Of a DNA stretch of 7,341 bases, positions 1-6,223 are shown piece after piece; position 1 is the stretch's first letter; each line of letters opens with the position of its first letter. The stretch lies in the NCBI GenBank assembly GCA_014359855.1, contig JACIYQ010000333.1, positions 1-7,341 of the forward strand. Direction: 5' to 3'. Under the pieces are notes generated by a model, which was not told the origin of the DNA, searched no databases, and saw nothing but the letters and a program-made list of their open reading frames with translations. The translations under genes and the position numbers were made by a program. Source of the stretch: Parvibaculum sp. GTDB lineage: Bacteria; Pseudomonadota; Alphaproteobacteria; Parvibaculales; Parvibaculaceae.

Positions 1-110
1 GGCAGGCGTGGATGACCCGCCAAAAAAGTTTGAAGGAGGGCCGGGTCATGACGGTTAAATTTGGATTCGAAAATTAAACCGGACAGCAGTGGGTCAAGCC
101 GGGCCATGAC
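1..110. repeat. Degenerate intergenic palindromic repeat sequence
   Basis: This stretch follows the 3' end of the reductase gene and holds no gene. Two near-identical 13-mers lie in direct orientation: GCCGGGTCATGAC at 40-52 and GCCGGGCCATGAC at 98-110, differing at one base. An inverted 8-mer pair, ATGACCCG at 12-19 and CGGGTCAT at 42-49, could form a stem with a 22-nt loop. On the minus strand these read as GTCATGGCCCGGCTTGACCC-like words, which resemble dispersed intergenic repeats of alphaproteobacteria (recalled, not searched). The copy looks decayed or composite. It may help end minus-strand transcription, but there is no clean stem followed by a T-run. Confidence 0.5.
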
Positions 111-133
111 GCGTTGAGGGAGCAAGGTGGCCT

Positions 134-1159
134 TTACACCGCCTTGTCCGGCCCGATCTTCACCAGCATCTTGCCGAAATTCGCGCCCTTGAAGAGATTG
201 AGGAAGGCCTTCGGTGCGTTTTCGATGCCTTCTTCCACCGTCTCTTCCCAGTGCATCTTGCCGCCTTTGATGAGCGGCCCCATCTCGGCAAAGAATTCCA
301 GCAGGTGCTGGAAATAGTTGAAAACGATGAAACCCTGCAGCCTCAGGCTCTTGCCGACGATCTGGATGAGGTTCGCCGGGCCGGGGCGCGGCTCGGTGTC
401 GTTATACTGTTCGATCATGCCGCACAGCGCCGCCCGCCCGTTCGGACGCATGGATTCGATCGCAGCCTCGAGATGCTTCCCGCCCACATTCTCGAAATAG
501 ACGTCGATCCCCTTCGGGAAAGCGTCTTTCACGGCCTTGGTCAGGTCGCCGCAGGTCTTGTAGTTGATCGCCTTGTCGATGCCCGCGACTTCCGTCAGCC
601 ACTTGCACTTCTCGTCGGAGCCGGCCGAGCCCACCACATAGCAGCCATGCGCCTTCGCAAGCTGGCAGACGACGGAGCCCACGGCGCCCGACGCGGCGGA
701 GACAAACACCGTCTCGCCGTCTTTCAGCTCCGCCACCTTGAAGAGCCCGGTCCATGCCGTCATCCCCGGCATGCCGAGCACGCCGAGAAACGCCTCGATG
801 GGCCCAAGCGCCGGATCGACCGGCGTGAAGCCTGCCGCCGGCGCCGTCGCGAATTCGCGCCAGCCCAGCATGTGGTTCACGTAAGTCCCCACTTTCAGCT
901 TGTCGCTCCTGGAGGCGACCACCTGGCCGATGGCGCCGCCTTCCAGCGGGCTGCCGATCTGGAACGGCGGCACATAGCTCTGGCGGTCCATCATGCGCCC
1001 GCGCATGTAAGGGTCCACCGACATCCAGATGTTCCGCACCAGCACCTCGCCCTCGCCGGGCTGGCGGGCTTCCGTCGTCGCCAGTTCGAAGTCGCTATCC
1101 TTCGGCATGCCAACGGGCCGCGCCTTCAGGCGGATTTCCTTCGAGGTCAGGTTCATCAT
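134..1159 (-). CDS. NADP-dependent oxidoreductase, CurA/LTB4 12-hydroxydehydrogenase family
   Basis: A complete 341-residue zinc-free medium-chain dehydrogenase/reductase, close to the usual ~340 residues. The family reduces the C=C bond of alpha,beta-unsaturated ketones and aldehydes with NADPH in the cytoplasm (examples are E. coli CurA and prostaglandin/leukotriene reductases). Visible marks: an N-terminal GroES-like domain with GEGEVLVRN near 35-43 and VDPYMRGRM near 48-56; GMPGMTAW at 129-136; the dinucleotide-binding AASGAVGS at 155-162; GSAGSDEK at 177-184, whose Lys fits NADP phosphate binding; YFENVGG at 221-227; and the C-terminal block EGIENAPKAF...GANFGKMLVKIG. No zinc-ligand set is apparent. 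The frame is open further upstream to 1285, but the strong GGAGGA site at 1165-1170 points to the ATG at 1159 or the adjacent ATG at 1156. The physiological substrate is unknown. It lies downstream of the efflux operon in the same direction, separated by 257 bp and a repeat, so it is probably transcribed on its own. Confidence 0.93.
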   Translation of the reverse strand: MMNLTSKEIRLKARPVGMPKDSDFELATTEARQPGEGEVLVRNIWMSVDPYMRGRMMDRQSYVPPFQIGSPLEGGAIGQVVASRSDKLKVGTYVNHMLGWREFATAPAAGFTPVDPALGPIEAFLGVLGMPGMTAWTGLFKVAELKDGETVFVSAASGAVGSVVCQLAKAHGCYVVGSAGSDEKCKWLTEVAGIDKAINYKTCGDLTKAVKDAFPKGIDVYFENVGGKHLEAAIESMRPNGRAALCGMIEQYNDTEPRPGPANLIQIVGKSLRLQGFIVFNYFQHLLEFFAEMGPLIKGGKMHWEETVEEGIENAPKAFLNLFKGANFGKMLVKIGPDKAV

Positions 1160-1164
1160 GGCTC

Positions 1165-1170
1165 TCCTCC
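1165..1170 (-). promoter_or_regulatory. Ribosome binding site of the full-length reductase
   Basis: The minus strand reads GGAGGA here, 5 nt before the ATG at 1159 and 8 nt before the ATG at 1156. This settles the start against the longer open frame that reaches 1285, whose first ~42 codons would translate intergenic sequence. Which of the two adjacent ATGs is used cannot be decided from the sequence. Confidence 0.8.
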
Positions 1171-1284
1171 ACGTCGTCCGGGCTTTCGTTGAAGGGGAGA
1201 CTAGCCGCCTTTGCCCGGCGGAGGAAGGAAACTTGCCCCTCGCCTGAACAGCTGCGTGTGAGTTTCCGAACAGCCTTCCCCCCA

Positions 1285-1396
1285 TTCGTCATTGCGAGGA
1301 GCGGCTCTGCCGCGACGCGGCAATCCATAAGCGTCAAACTCCGGCGCAAACGCCCAATGGATTGCGTCGCTCCTTTCAGTCGCTCGCAATGACGAA
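1285..1396. repeat. Intergenic palindromic repeat (GTCATTGCGAG type)
   Basis: The outer arms TTCGTCATTGCGAG (1285-1298) and CTCGCAATGACGAA (1383-1396) are perfect 14-bp reverse complements. Inner arms GCAATCCAT (1320-1328) and ATGGATTGC (1357-1365) pair over 9 bp. The next blocks, GCGACG (1312-1317) and CGTCGC (1365-1370), also pair if a 3-nt bulge is allowed. The whole unit can fold into a long, interrupted hairpin. It resembles dispersed elements common in alphaproteobacterial intergenic DNA (recalled, not searched). It starts 21 nt after the nodT-like stop codon and lies upstream of the reductase, so its RNA could protect or end the efflux mRNA. It has no transposase and appears non-autonomous. 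Confidence 0.85.
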
Positions 1397-1416
1397 CAAG
1401 AAAGCTGAACGGTGCC

Positions 1417-2943
1417 TCAGTTCTTCCAGCCGCCGCCCAAGGCGACGAAGAGGTCGATGGCCGAGCCATAGCGGTCGAGCCGTGCGCTTGCCGCGCTGTC
1501 CCGCGCCGAAAGCCAGCTTCGCTGCGCGTCCAGCACCGAGAGAAGATCGCTCGCGCCCGCGCGGTAGCGCGCCAGCGAAAGCTCATAGGTCTTGCCCGCT
1601 TCCTCCGCCGCGATGTTGAGCGAGGCCTCGCGCGCCGCTGTCGTTTCCACGGTCGTGAGCCCATTCTCGACCTCGGAGAACGAGGTCAGCACGGCAAGCT
1701 TGTAGGCGGCGGCGAGTTCCGCCTGCGCGCCTTTCGCCGATTGCAGGTTTCCTTCCAGCGTTCCGCCCGAAAAGATCGGCGCCAGCAGCGAGGCGTCGAT
1801 GGAACTGACCGTCTCCGCCGCGCTTGCCGTCGCGAAGCTCCGCGTCAGCGAGGCCGACAGGTCGAGGCTCGGGAAAAAGGCCGCGCGCGCCGCGCCGATA
1901 TCGGCATTGGCGGCTTTCAGCGAAGCCTCTGCGCTCTTGATGTCGGGCCGCCGCTCGAGCAGCGCGGAGGGCTGTCCCGCCGCGATTGCCGGCAGTACCA
2001 CCTTGTCGAGCGTTTCACCCTCAACGCTGAAGTGCCCCGGCGTCGTCGCAACGAGAATCGCGAGCGCGTTCTCGTTCGCCGCGAGTTCCGAGCGAAGCGA
2101 GGGGAGCGTCGCCTCGATGGTCGCCACCGTGTTGCGCTGCTGGGCAAGATCGAGGCCCGAAATGCTGCCCGCCCTGTAGCGTGCCGCAACGATGCCGAGT
2201 GTATTGCGCGCGGCCTTGAGCGAATCCTCGGCAATGGCGATCCGGTCCTTCAGCGTCAGGATCGTGAAATAGGTCGTCGCCACTTCCGACTGCACGATCA
2301 GCGCCGCGCTCTCCTTGTCGTATTGCGTGGCCTCCAGCGAAAGCGCCGCCGAACGCGCCTCGTCGCGGTAGCGGCCCCATATGTCGAGCGCATAGCTTGC
2401 CGAAAGGCCGAGATTCGCGCTGTCGCTTCTCGATCCGCCGCGCGTGTCGCTGCGCGCCGCGCTTCCGCTCCCCTCCACCTGCGGCAACAGGCTCGCGCCC
2501 GCCGTCCGTGCCGCGCCGCGCGCCTGTTCGACGCGCGCCAGCGCCTGTTCGATGTCGAGGTTGCGTGCCAGCGCCGTCTGCATCAGCAGCGTCAGCTCCG
2601 GATCGCCGAATGCCGTCCACCATTGCGTGTCCCCGGCGACGTCCATGCCGGCCGGCCGCTGCGCGGAGGCATAGCCCTGCGGCGTATCGAGCGCGGGCCG
2701 CTCGTAATCCGGCGCCATCGTGCAGGCGGCGAGGGCGAAGGTCAGGGCGAGAGGGACAACAGCACGAAATAGCGGGTTCGATTTTGATCCTCTGCCCGAA
2801 ACATAAACAGAAGTGTCATCCCGGGATTTATTCCCGGGACCCATTGGCCTCTCGATTCTCGGAAGCGTGGATTGGGTCCCGGCAACAAGTGCCGGGATGA
2901 CAGCTTTGTTTTTACTTTTTTGAAATCCGTCAAACGATTTCAT
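1417..2943 (-). CDS. NodT-family outer-membrane efflux lipoprotein (TolC-like channel)
   Basis: A 508-residue outer-membrane factor that should form the trimeric exit duct of the pump encoded just upstream. A lipobox LAAC places the acylated cysteine at residue 74, followed by TMAPDYERP, the usual NodT-type opening. WWTAFGDPEL (108-117), SYALDIWGR (183-191), AARYRAG (253-259), LLERRPD (328-334) and a second ARYRAG near 458-463 mark the two repeated OEP halves with long helices. The start at 2943 lies 6 nt after the macB-like stop, behind GAGGTGA, which suggests translational coupling. The leader before the cysteine is unusually long because residues 15-43 are encoded by an 87-bp palindromic repeat; without it the protein would be 479 residues, nearer the family norm. 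The only other in-frame ATG before the signal peptide is at 2844, inside the repeat, with GAGAGG only 3 nt upstream. Family assignment is firm; the exact start is less so. Confidence 0.93.
   Translation of the reverse strand: MKSFDGFQKSKNKAVIPALVAGTQSTLPRIERPMGPGNKSRDDTSVYVSGRGSKSNPLFRAVVPLALTFALAACTMAPDYERPALDTPQGYASAQRPAGMDVAGDTQWWTAFGDPELTLLMQTALARNLDIEQALARVEQARGAARTAGASLLPQVEGSGSAARSDTRGGSRSDSANLGLSASYALDIWGRYRDEARSAALSLEATQYDKESAALIVQSEVATTYFTILTLKDRIAIAEDSLKAARNTLGIVAARYRAGSISGLDLAQQRNTVATIEATLPSLRSELAANENALAILVATTPGHFSVEGETLDKVVLPAIAAGQPSALLERRPDIKSAEASLKAANADIGAARAAFFPSLDLSASLTRSFATASAAETVSSIDASLLAPIFSGGTLEGNLQSAKGAQAELAAAYKLAVLTSFSEVENGLTTVETTAAREASLNIAAEEAGKTYELSLARYRAGASDLLSVLDAQRSWLSARDSAASARLDRYGSAIDLFVALGGGWKN
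2814..2902. repeat. Palindromic repeat inserted in the 5' coding region of the nodT-like gene
   Basis: The unit runs GTCATCCCGG...CCGGGATGAC from 2815 to 2901, 87 bp. The end arms pair over 11 bp when the flanking T/A is counted (2814-2824 with 2892-2902). A second pair, CCGGGACCC at 2834-2842 and GGGTCCCGG at 2874-2882, pairs over 9 bp. Each half can also fold alone: CCCGGGA/TCCCGGG (2820-2826, 2832-2838) and CCCGGCA/TGCCGGG (2878-2884, 2890-2896), both 7-bp stems with 5-nt loops. The type is familiar from alphaproteobacterial intergenic DNA (recalled). Here it is exactly 29 codons long with no stop in the gene's frame. No clear target-site duplication is seen. Confidence 0.85.
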
Positions 2944-2956
2944 CTCACCTCACTCC
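2944..2956 (-). promoter_or_regulatory. Ribosome binding site coupling macB-like and nodT-like genes
   Basis: The minus strand reads GGAGTGAGGTGAG directly before the ATG at 2943. GAGGTGA (2951-2945) matches the anti-Shine-Dalgarno core and overlaps the macB-like TGA at 2952-2950; GGAG (2956-2953) offers a second register 9 nt from the start. It supports the upstream start of the nodT-like gene, which makes the embedded repeat part of the coding sequence. Confidence 0.65.
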
Positions 2957-4908
2957 GACGACAGCGCAACGACGGGATCGAGCAGCGCTGCCTTGCGCGC
3001 GGGCAGGTAACCGAACACGAGCCCGGTCAGGAATGCGCAAGTGAAGGCAAGCACCGATGGCATGACGTTGATGGCGATGTTGAGCCCGGCGCCCGCCAGG
3101 GCGAGCGCCGCCGAAAGGCCGATGGCGATGCCGATAAGCCCGCCCACGCCGCAAACGACCAGCGCCTCCGTGTTGAACTGCACGAGAATGTTTCCCATCC
3201 GCGCGCCCGTCGCCATGCGAATGCCGATTTCGCGCGTTCGCTCCGTCACGCTCACAAGCATGATGTTCATCACGCCGATGCCGCCGACCAGCAGCGAGAT
3301 CGCCGCCACCGAGCCGAGAAGGATCGTCATGGTGTTCGACATGCTTTCCATCGTCTCAAGCATCGAGGCCGTATTGCGTATCTGAAAGTCTTCCGTCCGG
3401 TGCCGCGCCATCATCAGTTCATGGATCGCTTTCTCGGTCTCGTCCACACGGTCCGAATCCTGAACCTTCACCGTCACCGAATTCGCATATTGCTGTCCGA
3501 AGAGCCGCATGAAACCGGTCGTCAACGGCACGAAGGCGACGTCGTCCTGATCGCGCCCGAAAGCGGTCGCTCCCTTCGCCTCCATCGTGCCGGCGACCTC
3601 GAAGGGAATATTGCCCACCATCACATACTGGCCGATGGGGCTGTCGCCGTTCGGGAACAGCGCATCGACAACCGTCTGCCCGAGCACGATGACGGGGGCA
3701 TAGCCATTGAGGTCGGCTTCCGTGAAGAAGCCGCCCTCCGCCGCGTTCCAGTCGCGCACGACGGTCAGTTCGGGCCATGTGCCCTGAACTTCCGTGCGAT
3801 AGTCCACATTGCCAAAGCGCAACGTGGCGGAAGTGCTCCGGTCGGCGGTCGCCGCCGTCACATTCGGCAGTTCGGAAATGGCCCTGGCATCGCCCGGAAC
3901 GAGTGTCGCAATATCGCCGGTCGATCTCATCCCCGGTGCGCCGGGCCGCAGCAGCAGCAGGTTCGTGCCCATGCTCTGCATGGAACTCATGATGTTGGCC
4001 TTGCTGCCGTCGCCGATTGCAAGCATCGCCACCACGGCCGCCACGCCGATCACGACGCCGAGCAGCGTGAGCGCCGTGCGGAAGATGTTGGCGCGGAGCG
4101 AACGAAAGGCCATCTTCACGGCTTCCATCAGTTCCGCCTGGAACGGCATGGCGCTCCGTCGCGTCGGACCTTCGTCCGAGGCGGCAACGCTTGCCGCCGC
4201 CTTCGCGCCCGTGTCCGAGACAACGCGTCCGTCGCTGATCTGGATGGTTCGATCCGCATGCTCGGCCACCGCCGGATCGTGCGTGATGAGAATGACGGTG
4301 TGCCCCTCGGTGTTGAGGTCTTTCAGCACTTTCAGCACGTCCGCGCCGCTCTGCGTGTCGAGCGCGCCGGTCGGTTCGTCGGCAAGGATCACGTCGGCGC
4401 CGTTCATCAGCGCCCGCGCGATGGAAACGCGCTGCTGCTGTCCGCCTGAAAGCTCGGTTGGCCTGTGCGCCGCCCGGTCGCCCATGCCAAGCCGCGTGAG
4501 GATGTCGTGCGCTCGCTCGCGGCGTTCGGCTTTTGTCGCGCCCGCATAGATGGCCGGCAGCTCGACATTTTCCGCCGCCGTCATGGTGGAGATCAGGTTG
4601 TAGCGCTGGAACACGAAGCCGAACGTGTCGCGGCGCAGCGTCGCCAGGTCGTCGGAACTGAGCGAGGCGATATCCGTGCCCGCAACGTCGTAGGCGCCCC
4701 CCGTCGGCCGGTCGAGGCAGCCGAGAATGTTCATCAGCGTCGATTTTCCGGAGCCCGACTGCCCCATGATGGCGACGAACTCGCCGCGCCTTATCGTCAG
4801 CGACACACCGTCGAGCGCGCGCACCTCCGCGCTGCCCGTGCGGTAGACTTTCGTCACATCGCGAATGTCGATCAGTGGCGTGGCGCTTTTGGGGGTGGGG
4901 GCGTGCAT
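2950..4908 (-). CDS. macB: MacB-like ABC transporter, fused ATPase and permease
   Basis: A 652-residue inner-membrane protein, the normal length for MacB. The N-terminal ATPase (about 12-230) has Walker A GQSGSGKST (49-57), Q-loop FQRYNL (100-105), signature LSGGQQQR (153-160), Walker B VILADEPTGALD (173-184) and switch His210 in ITHD. A linker leads to a first membrane segment near 278-298, a large periplasmic domain to about 525, and three membrane segments near 527-552, 582-606 and 615-635. VTERTREIGIRMATGAR is the typical MacB-family cytoplasmic loop. The family works as a mechanotransmission dimer that drives periplasmic substrates through a TolC-type duct. Known relatives export macrolides, enterotoxin, lipopeptides or siderophores; nothing here selects one. 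All ATPase residues are intact. The ATG at 4908 follows the macA-like stop by 10 nt, with AGGGAG overlapping that stop as the ribosome site. Confidence 0.96.
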   Translation of the reverse strand: MHAPTPKSATPLIDIRDVTKVYRTGSAEVRALDGVSLTIRRGEFVAIMGQSGSGKSTLMNILGCLDRPTGGAYDVAGTDIASLSSDDLATLRRDTFGFVFQRYNLISTMTAAENVELPAIYAGATKAERRERAHDILTRLGMGDRAAHRPTELSGGQQQRVSIARALMNGADVILADEPTGALDTQSGADVLKVLKDLNTEGHTVILITHDPAVAEHADRTIQISDGRVVSDTGAKAAASVAASDEGPTRRSAMPFQAELMEAVKMAFRSLRANIFRTALTLLGVVIGVAAVVAMLAIGDGSKANIMSSMQSMGTNLLLLRPGAPGMRSTGDIATLVPGDARAISELPNVTAATADRSTSATLRFGNVDYRTEVQGTWPELTVVRDWNAAEGGFFTEADLNGYAPVIVLGQTVVDALFPNGDSPIGQYVMVGNIPFEVAGTMEAKGATAFGRDQDDVAFVPLTTGFMRLFGQQYANSVTVKVQDSDRVDETEKAIHELMMARHRTEDFQIRNTASMLETMESMSNTMTILLGSVAAISLLVGGIGVMNIMLVSVTERTREIGIRMATGARMGNILVQFNTEALVVCGVGGLIGIAIGLSAALALAGAGLNIAINVMPSVLAFTCAFLTGLVFGYLPARKAALLDPVVALSSE

Positions 4909-4918
4909 GCGCGGCTCC

Positions 4919-6142
4919 CTACAGGAAACCGGGCATGCGGCGCCTGCTTGCCGTGCCGCTTTCCGTTCCGGACACGACGCCCGTCACCACCGTTTCGCCT
5001 TCGTCGAGCCCGCTTTTGATTTCCGCGCTGACGCGGTTGGCAAGGCCCACATCGACCTCTCGCGGGCGCGGGCCGTTTTCCGTCATCACGGTCACATAAG
5101 CCTTGCCGTCCGCTCCCTCGCTCACCGCGCCGACGGGAACGGTCACCACGTCCTGCGCCTCGCCCAGAAGGAAGAAGACCTGCGTGGTCATGTCCTTCAT
5201 CAGCTTGCCGTCGGGGTTGGCGATGTCGATGAGCACCGTATAGAGCACGACGTCGTTTTCGATTTCCGGTGTTGGAAGAACCTGCCTCACGGTGGAGCGC
5301 CACCGCTCATTCGCGGCACCGAGCGTCGTGAAATAAACCGGCATGCCTTCGGCGAGGCGGCCCACATCGGCTTCCGCCACTTCCGCTTCCACGGTCATGG
5401 TGGTGAGGTCCGAAATGGTCAGGATGGTCGGCGCCGTCTGGTTCGCGTTCAGCGTCTGGCCTTGCAGCGCCGTCTGCGAGGTCACCGTGCCCGTCATCGG
5501 CGCGTAGATTTTCGTGTAGCCGAGATTGACCTCCGCGCCTTCGACGGTCGATTTCTGCTGTTCGATCTGTGCCTTGAGCGAGCCGATCTGCGCCGCAATC
5601 GTCTGCACGGCCGTCTCGGTTGTGTCGAGGTCGTCGCGGCTCACCGCGTCGATCCGGGAAAGATCGAGGTTCCGCTTGTATTGCCGTTGCGCCAGTGTGA
5701 GTTCGGCCCGGGCGCCTGCGAGTTCGGACTCGAGCTGGGCGAGCCTCGCGCGCGCGGCGGCGAGTTCCGTCTCCGAGGTCTTCGCGTCGATTTCGGCCAG
5801 AAGGTCGCCCTCCTTCACATCGTCGCCGATCTCCACATAAACGCTTTTGAGCTGTCCGGAGACCTGCGCGCCCACATCCACATAGTCCTTGGGTTGCAGC
5901 GCGCCGAGCGCCGTCACCGTCTGCTCGATATTGCCGCGCACCGCCGTCGCCGTGCGGTAGCTCACGGTTTCGCCGCCGAAAAGCGAACCATAGGCAATCC
6001 ACAGCGCGATGAGCGCCGCGACACCGGCCGCCCCCCAGCGCGCGAGGCCGGGCAGCGCCTGCCAGTGCGCCCTCAGCCTGCCGGGAAGGGAAGGCGTTTC
6101 CGCGCCGTGCGCGCCGTCTCTCGTTTCGCTCTCATAGCCCAT
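4919..6142 (-). CDS. macA: MacA-like periplasmic adaptor (membrane fusion protein)
   Basis: A 407-residue RND/ABC-type adaptor and the first gene of the operon. One N-terminal membrane anchor lies near 36-55 (WGAAGVAALIALWIAYGSLF) and there is no lipobox cysteine. A first lipoyl half spans about 88-120 (VSGQLKSVYVEIGDDVKEGDLL). A helical hairpin of about 123-205, rich in Ala, Leu, Gln and Glu, should contact the outer-membrane channel. The second lipoyl half includes GYTKIYAPMTGTV (208-220), a hallmark of the family, followed by beta-barrel and membrane-proximal domains. It should bridge MacB and the NodT-like channel and stimulate the ATPase. The start at 6142 has only a weak AGG 7 nt upstream. 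TATAAG at 6180-6175 on the minus strand could be a -10 box, but no convincing -35 accompanies it, so the operon promoter is unresolved. Confidence 0.95.
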   Translation of the reverse strand: MGYESETRDGAHGAETPSLPGRLRAHWQALPGLARWGAAGVAALIALWIAYGSLFGGETVSYRTATAVRGNIEQTVTALGALQPKDYVDVGAQVSGQLKSVYVEIGDDVKEGDLLAEIDAKTSETELAAARARLAQLESELAGARAELTLAQRQYKRNLDLSRIDAVSRDDLDTTETAVQTIAAQIGSLKAQIEQQKSTVEGAEVNLGYTKIYAPMTGTVTSQTALQGQTLNANQTAPTILTISDLTTMTVEAEVAEADVGRLAEGMPVYFTTLGAANERWRSTVRQVLPTPEIENDVVLYTVLIDIANPDGKLMKDMTTQVFFLLGEAQDVVTVPVGAVSEGADGKAYVTVMTENGPRPREVDVGLANRVSAEIKSGLDEGETVVTGVVSGTESGTASRRRMPGFL

Positions 6143-6191
6143 CGGCCTGCCTGCCTCTTTTCGCCATCCCGCTACTTATAACGGGGAAGAG

Positions 6192-6210
6192 TGGCGCTTC
6201 CGTCGCGCCA
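6192..6210 (-). terminator. Short GC-rich hairpin between the reductase remnant and macA
   Basis: TGGCGC (6192-6197) and GCGCCA (6205-6210) form a perfect 6-bp stem with a 7-nt loop, 14 nt after the stop of the 93-codon gene. No T-run follows on the minus strand, so intrinsic termination would be weak. It could equally be part of the leader upstream of the macA-like gene, which lies about 50 nt further on. The structure is visible; the function is a guess. Confidence 0.25.
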
Positions 6211-6223
6211 ATCGGCAGGGGGA

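Noticed and set aside
251..1192. Plus-strand open frame opposite the full-length reductase
   Set aside because: Its opposite strand carries the conserved reductase motifs; this frame has shadow composition and no family resemblance.
1205..1221. Small stem CCGCC/GGCGG upstream of the full-length reductase
   Set aside because: A 5-bp GC stem with a 7-nt loop is expected by chance in this composition, and no other signal accompanies it.
1160..1285. N-terminal extension of the full-length reductase to an upstream ATG at 1285
   Set aside because: The added ~42 residues match nothing in the family, and the strong GGAGGA site at 1165-1170 serves the ATGs at 1159/1156.
1741..2772. Plus-strand open frame opposite the nodT-like gene
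   Set aside because: Arg-rich antisense shadow; the minus strand carries the NodT motifs throughout.
2842..2844. Alternative start of the nodT-like gene inside the palindromic repeat
   Set aside because: GAGAGG is only 3 nt from this ATG and it lies in the repeat stem region, whereas the start at 2943 has better ribosome-site pairing and tight coupling to the preceding stop. It is not excluded, only less likely.
2872..4449. Long plus-strand open frame opposite the macB-like gene
   Set aside because: It lies wholly antisense to a clear MacB coding sequence, has a His/Arg-rich composition typical of GC-rich shadow frames, and shows no recognisable domain.
6175..6180. TATAAG as a full minus-strand promoter for the mac operon
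   Set aside because: No -35-like hexamer is present at 16-18 bp spacing (ACGGAA at 17), so only an isolated -10-like word can be claimed.
4865..6181. Long plus-strand open frame opposite the macA-like gene
   Set aside because: Antisense to a clear adaptor gene, Arg/His/Ala-rich, with no motifs or suitable ribosome site; a by-product of GC-rich codon use.
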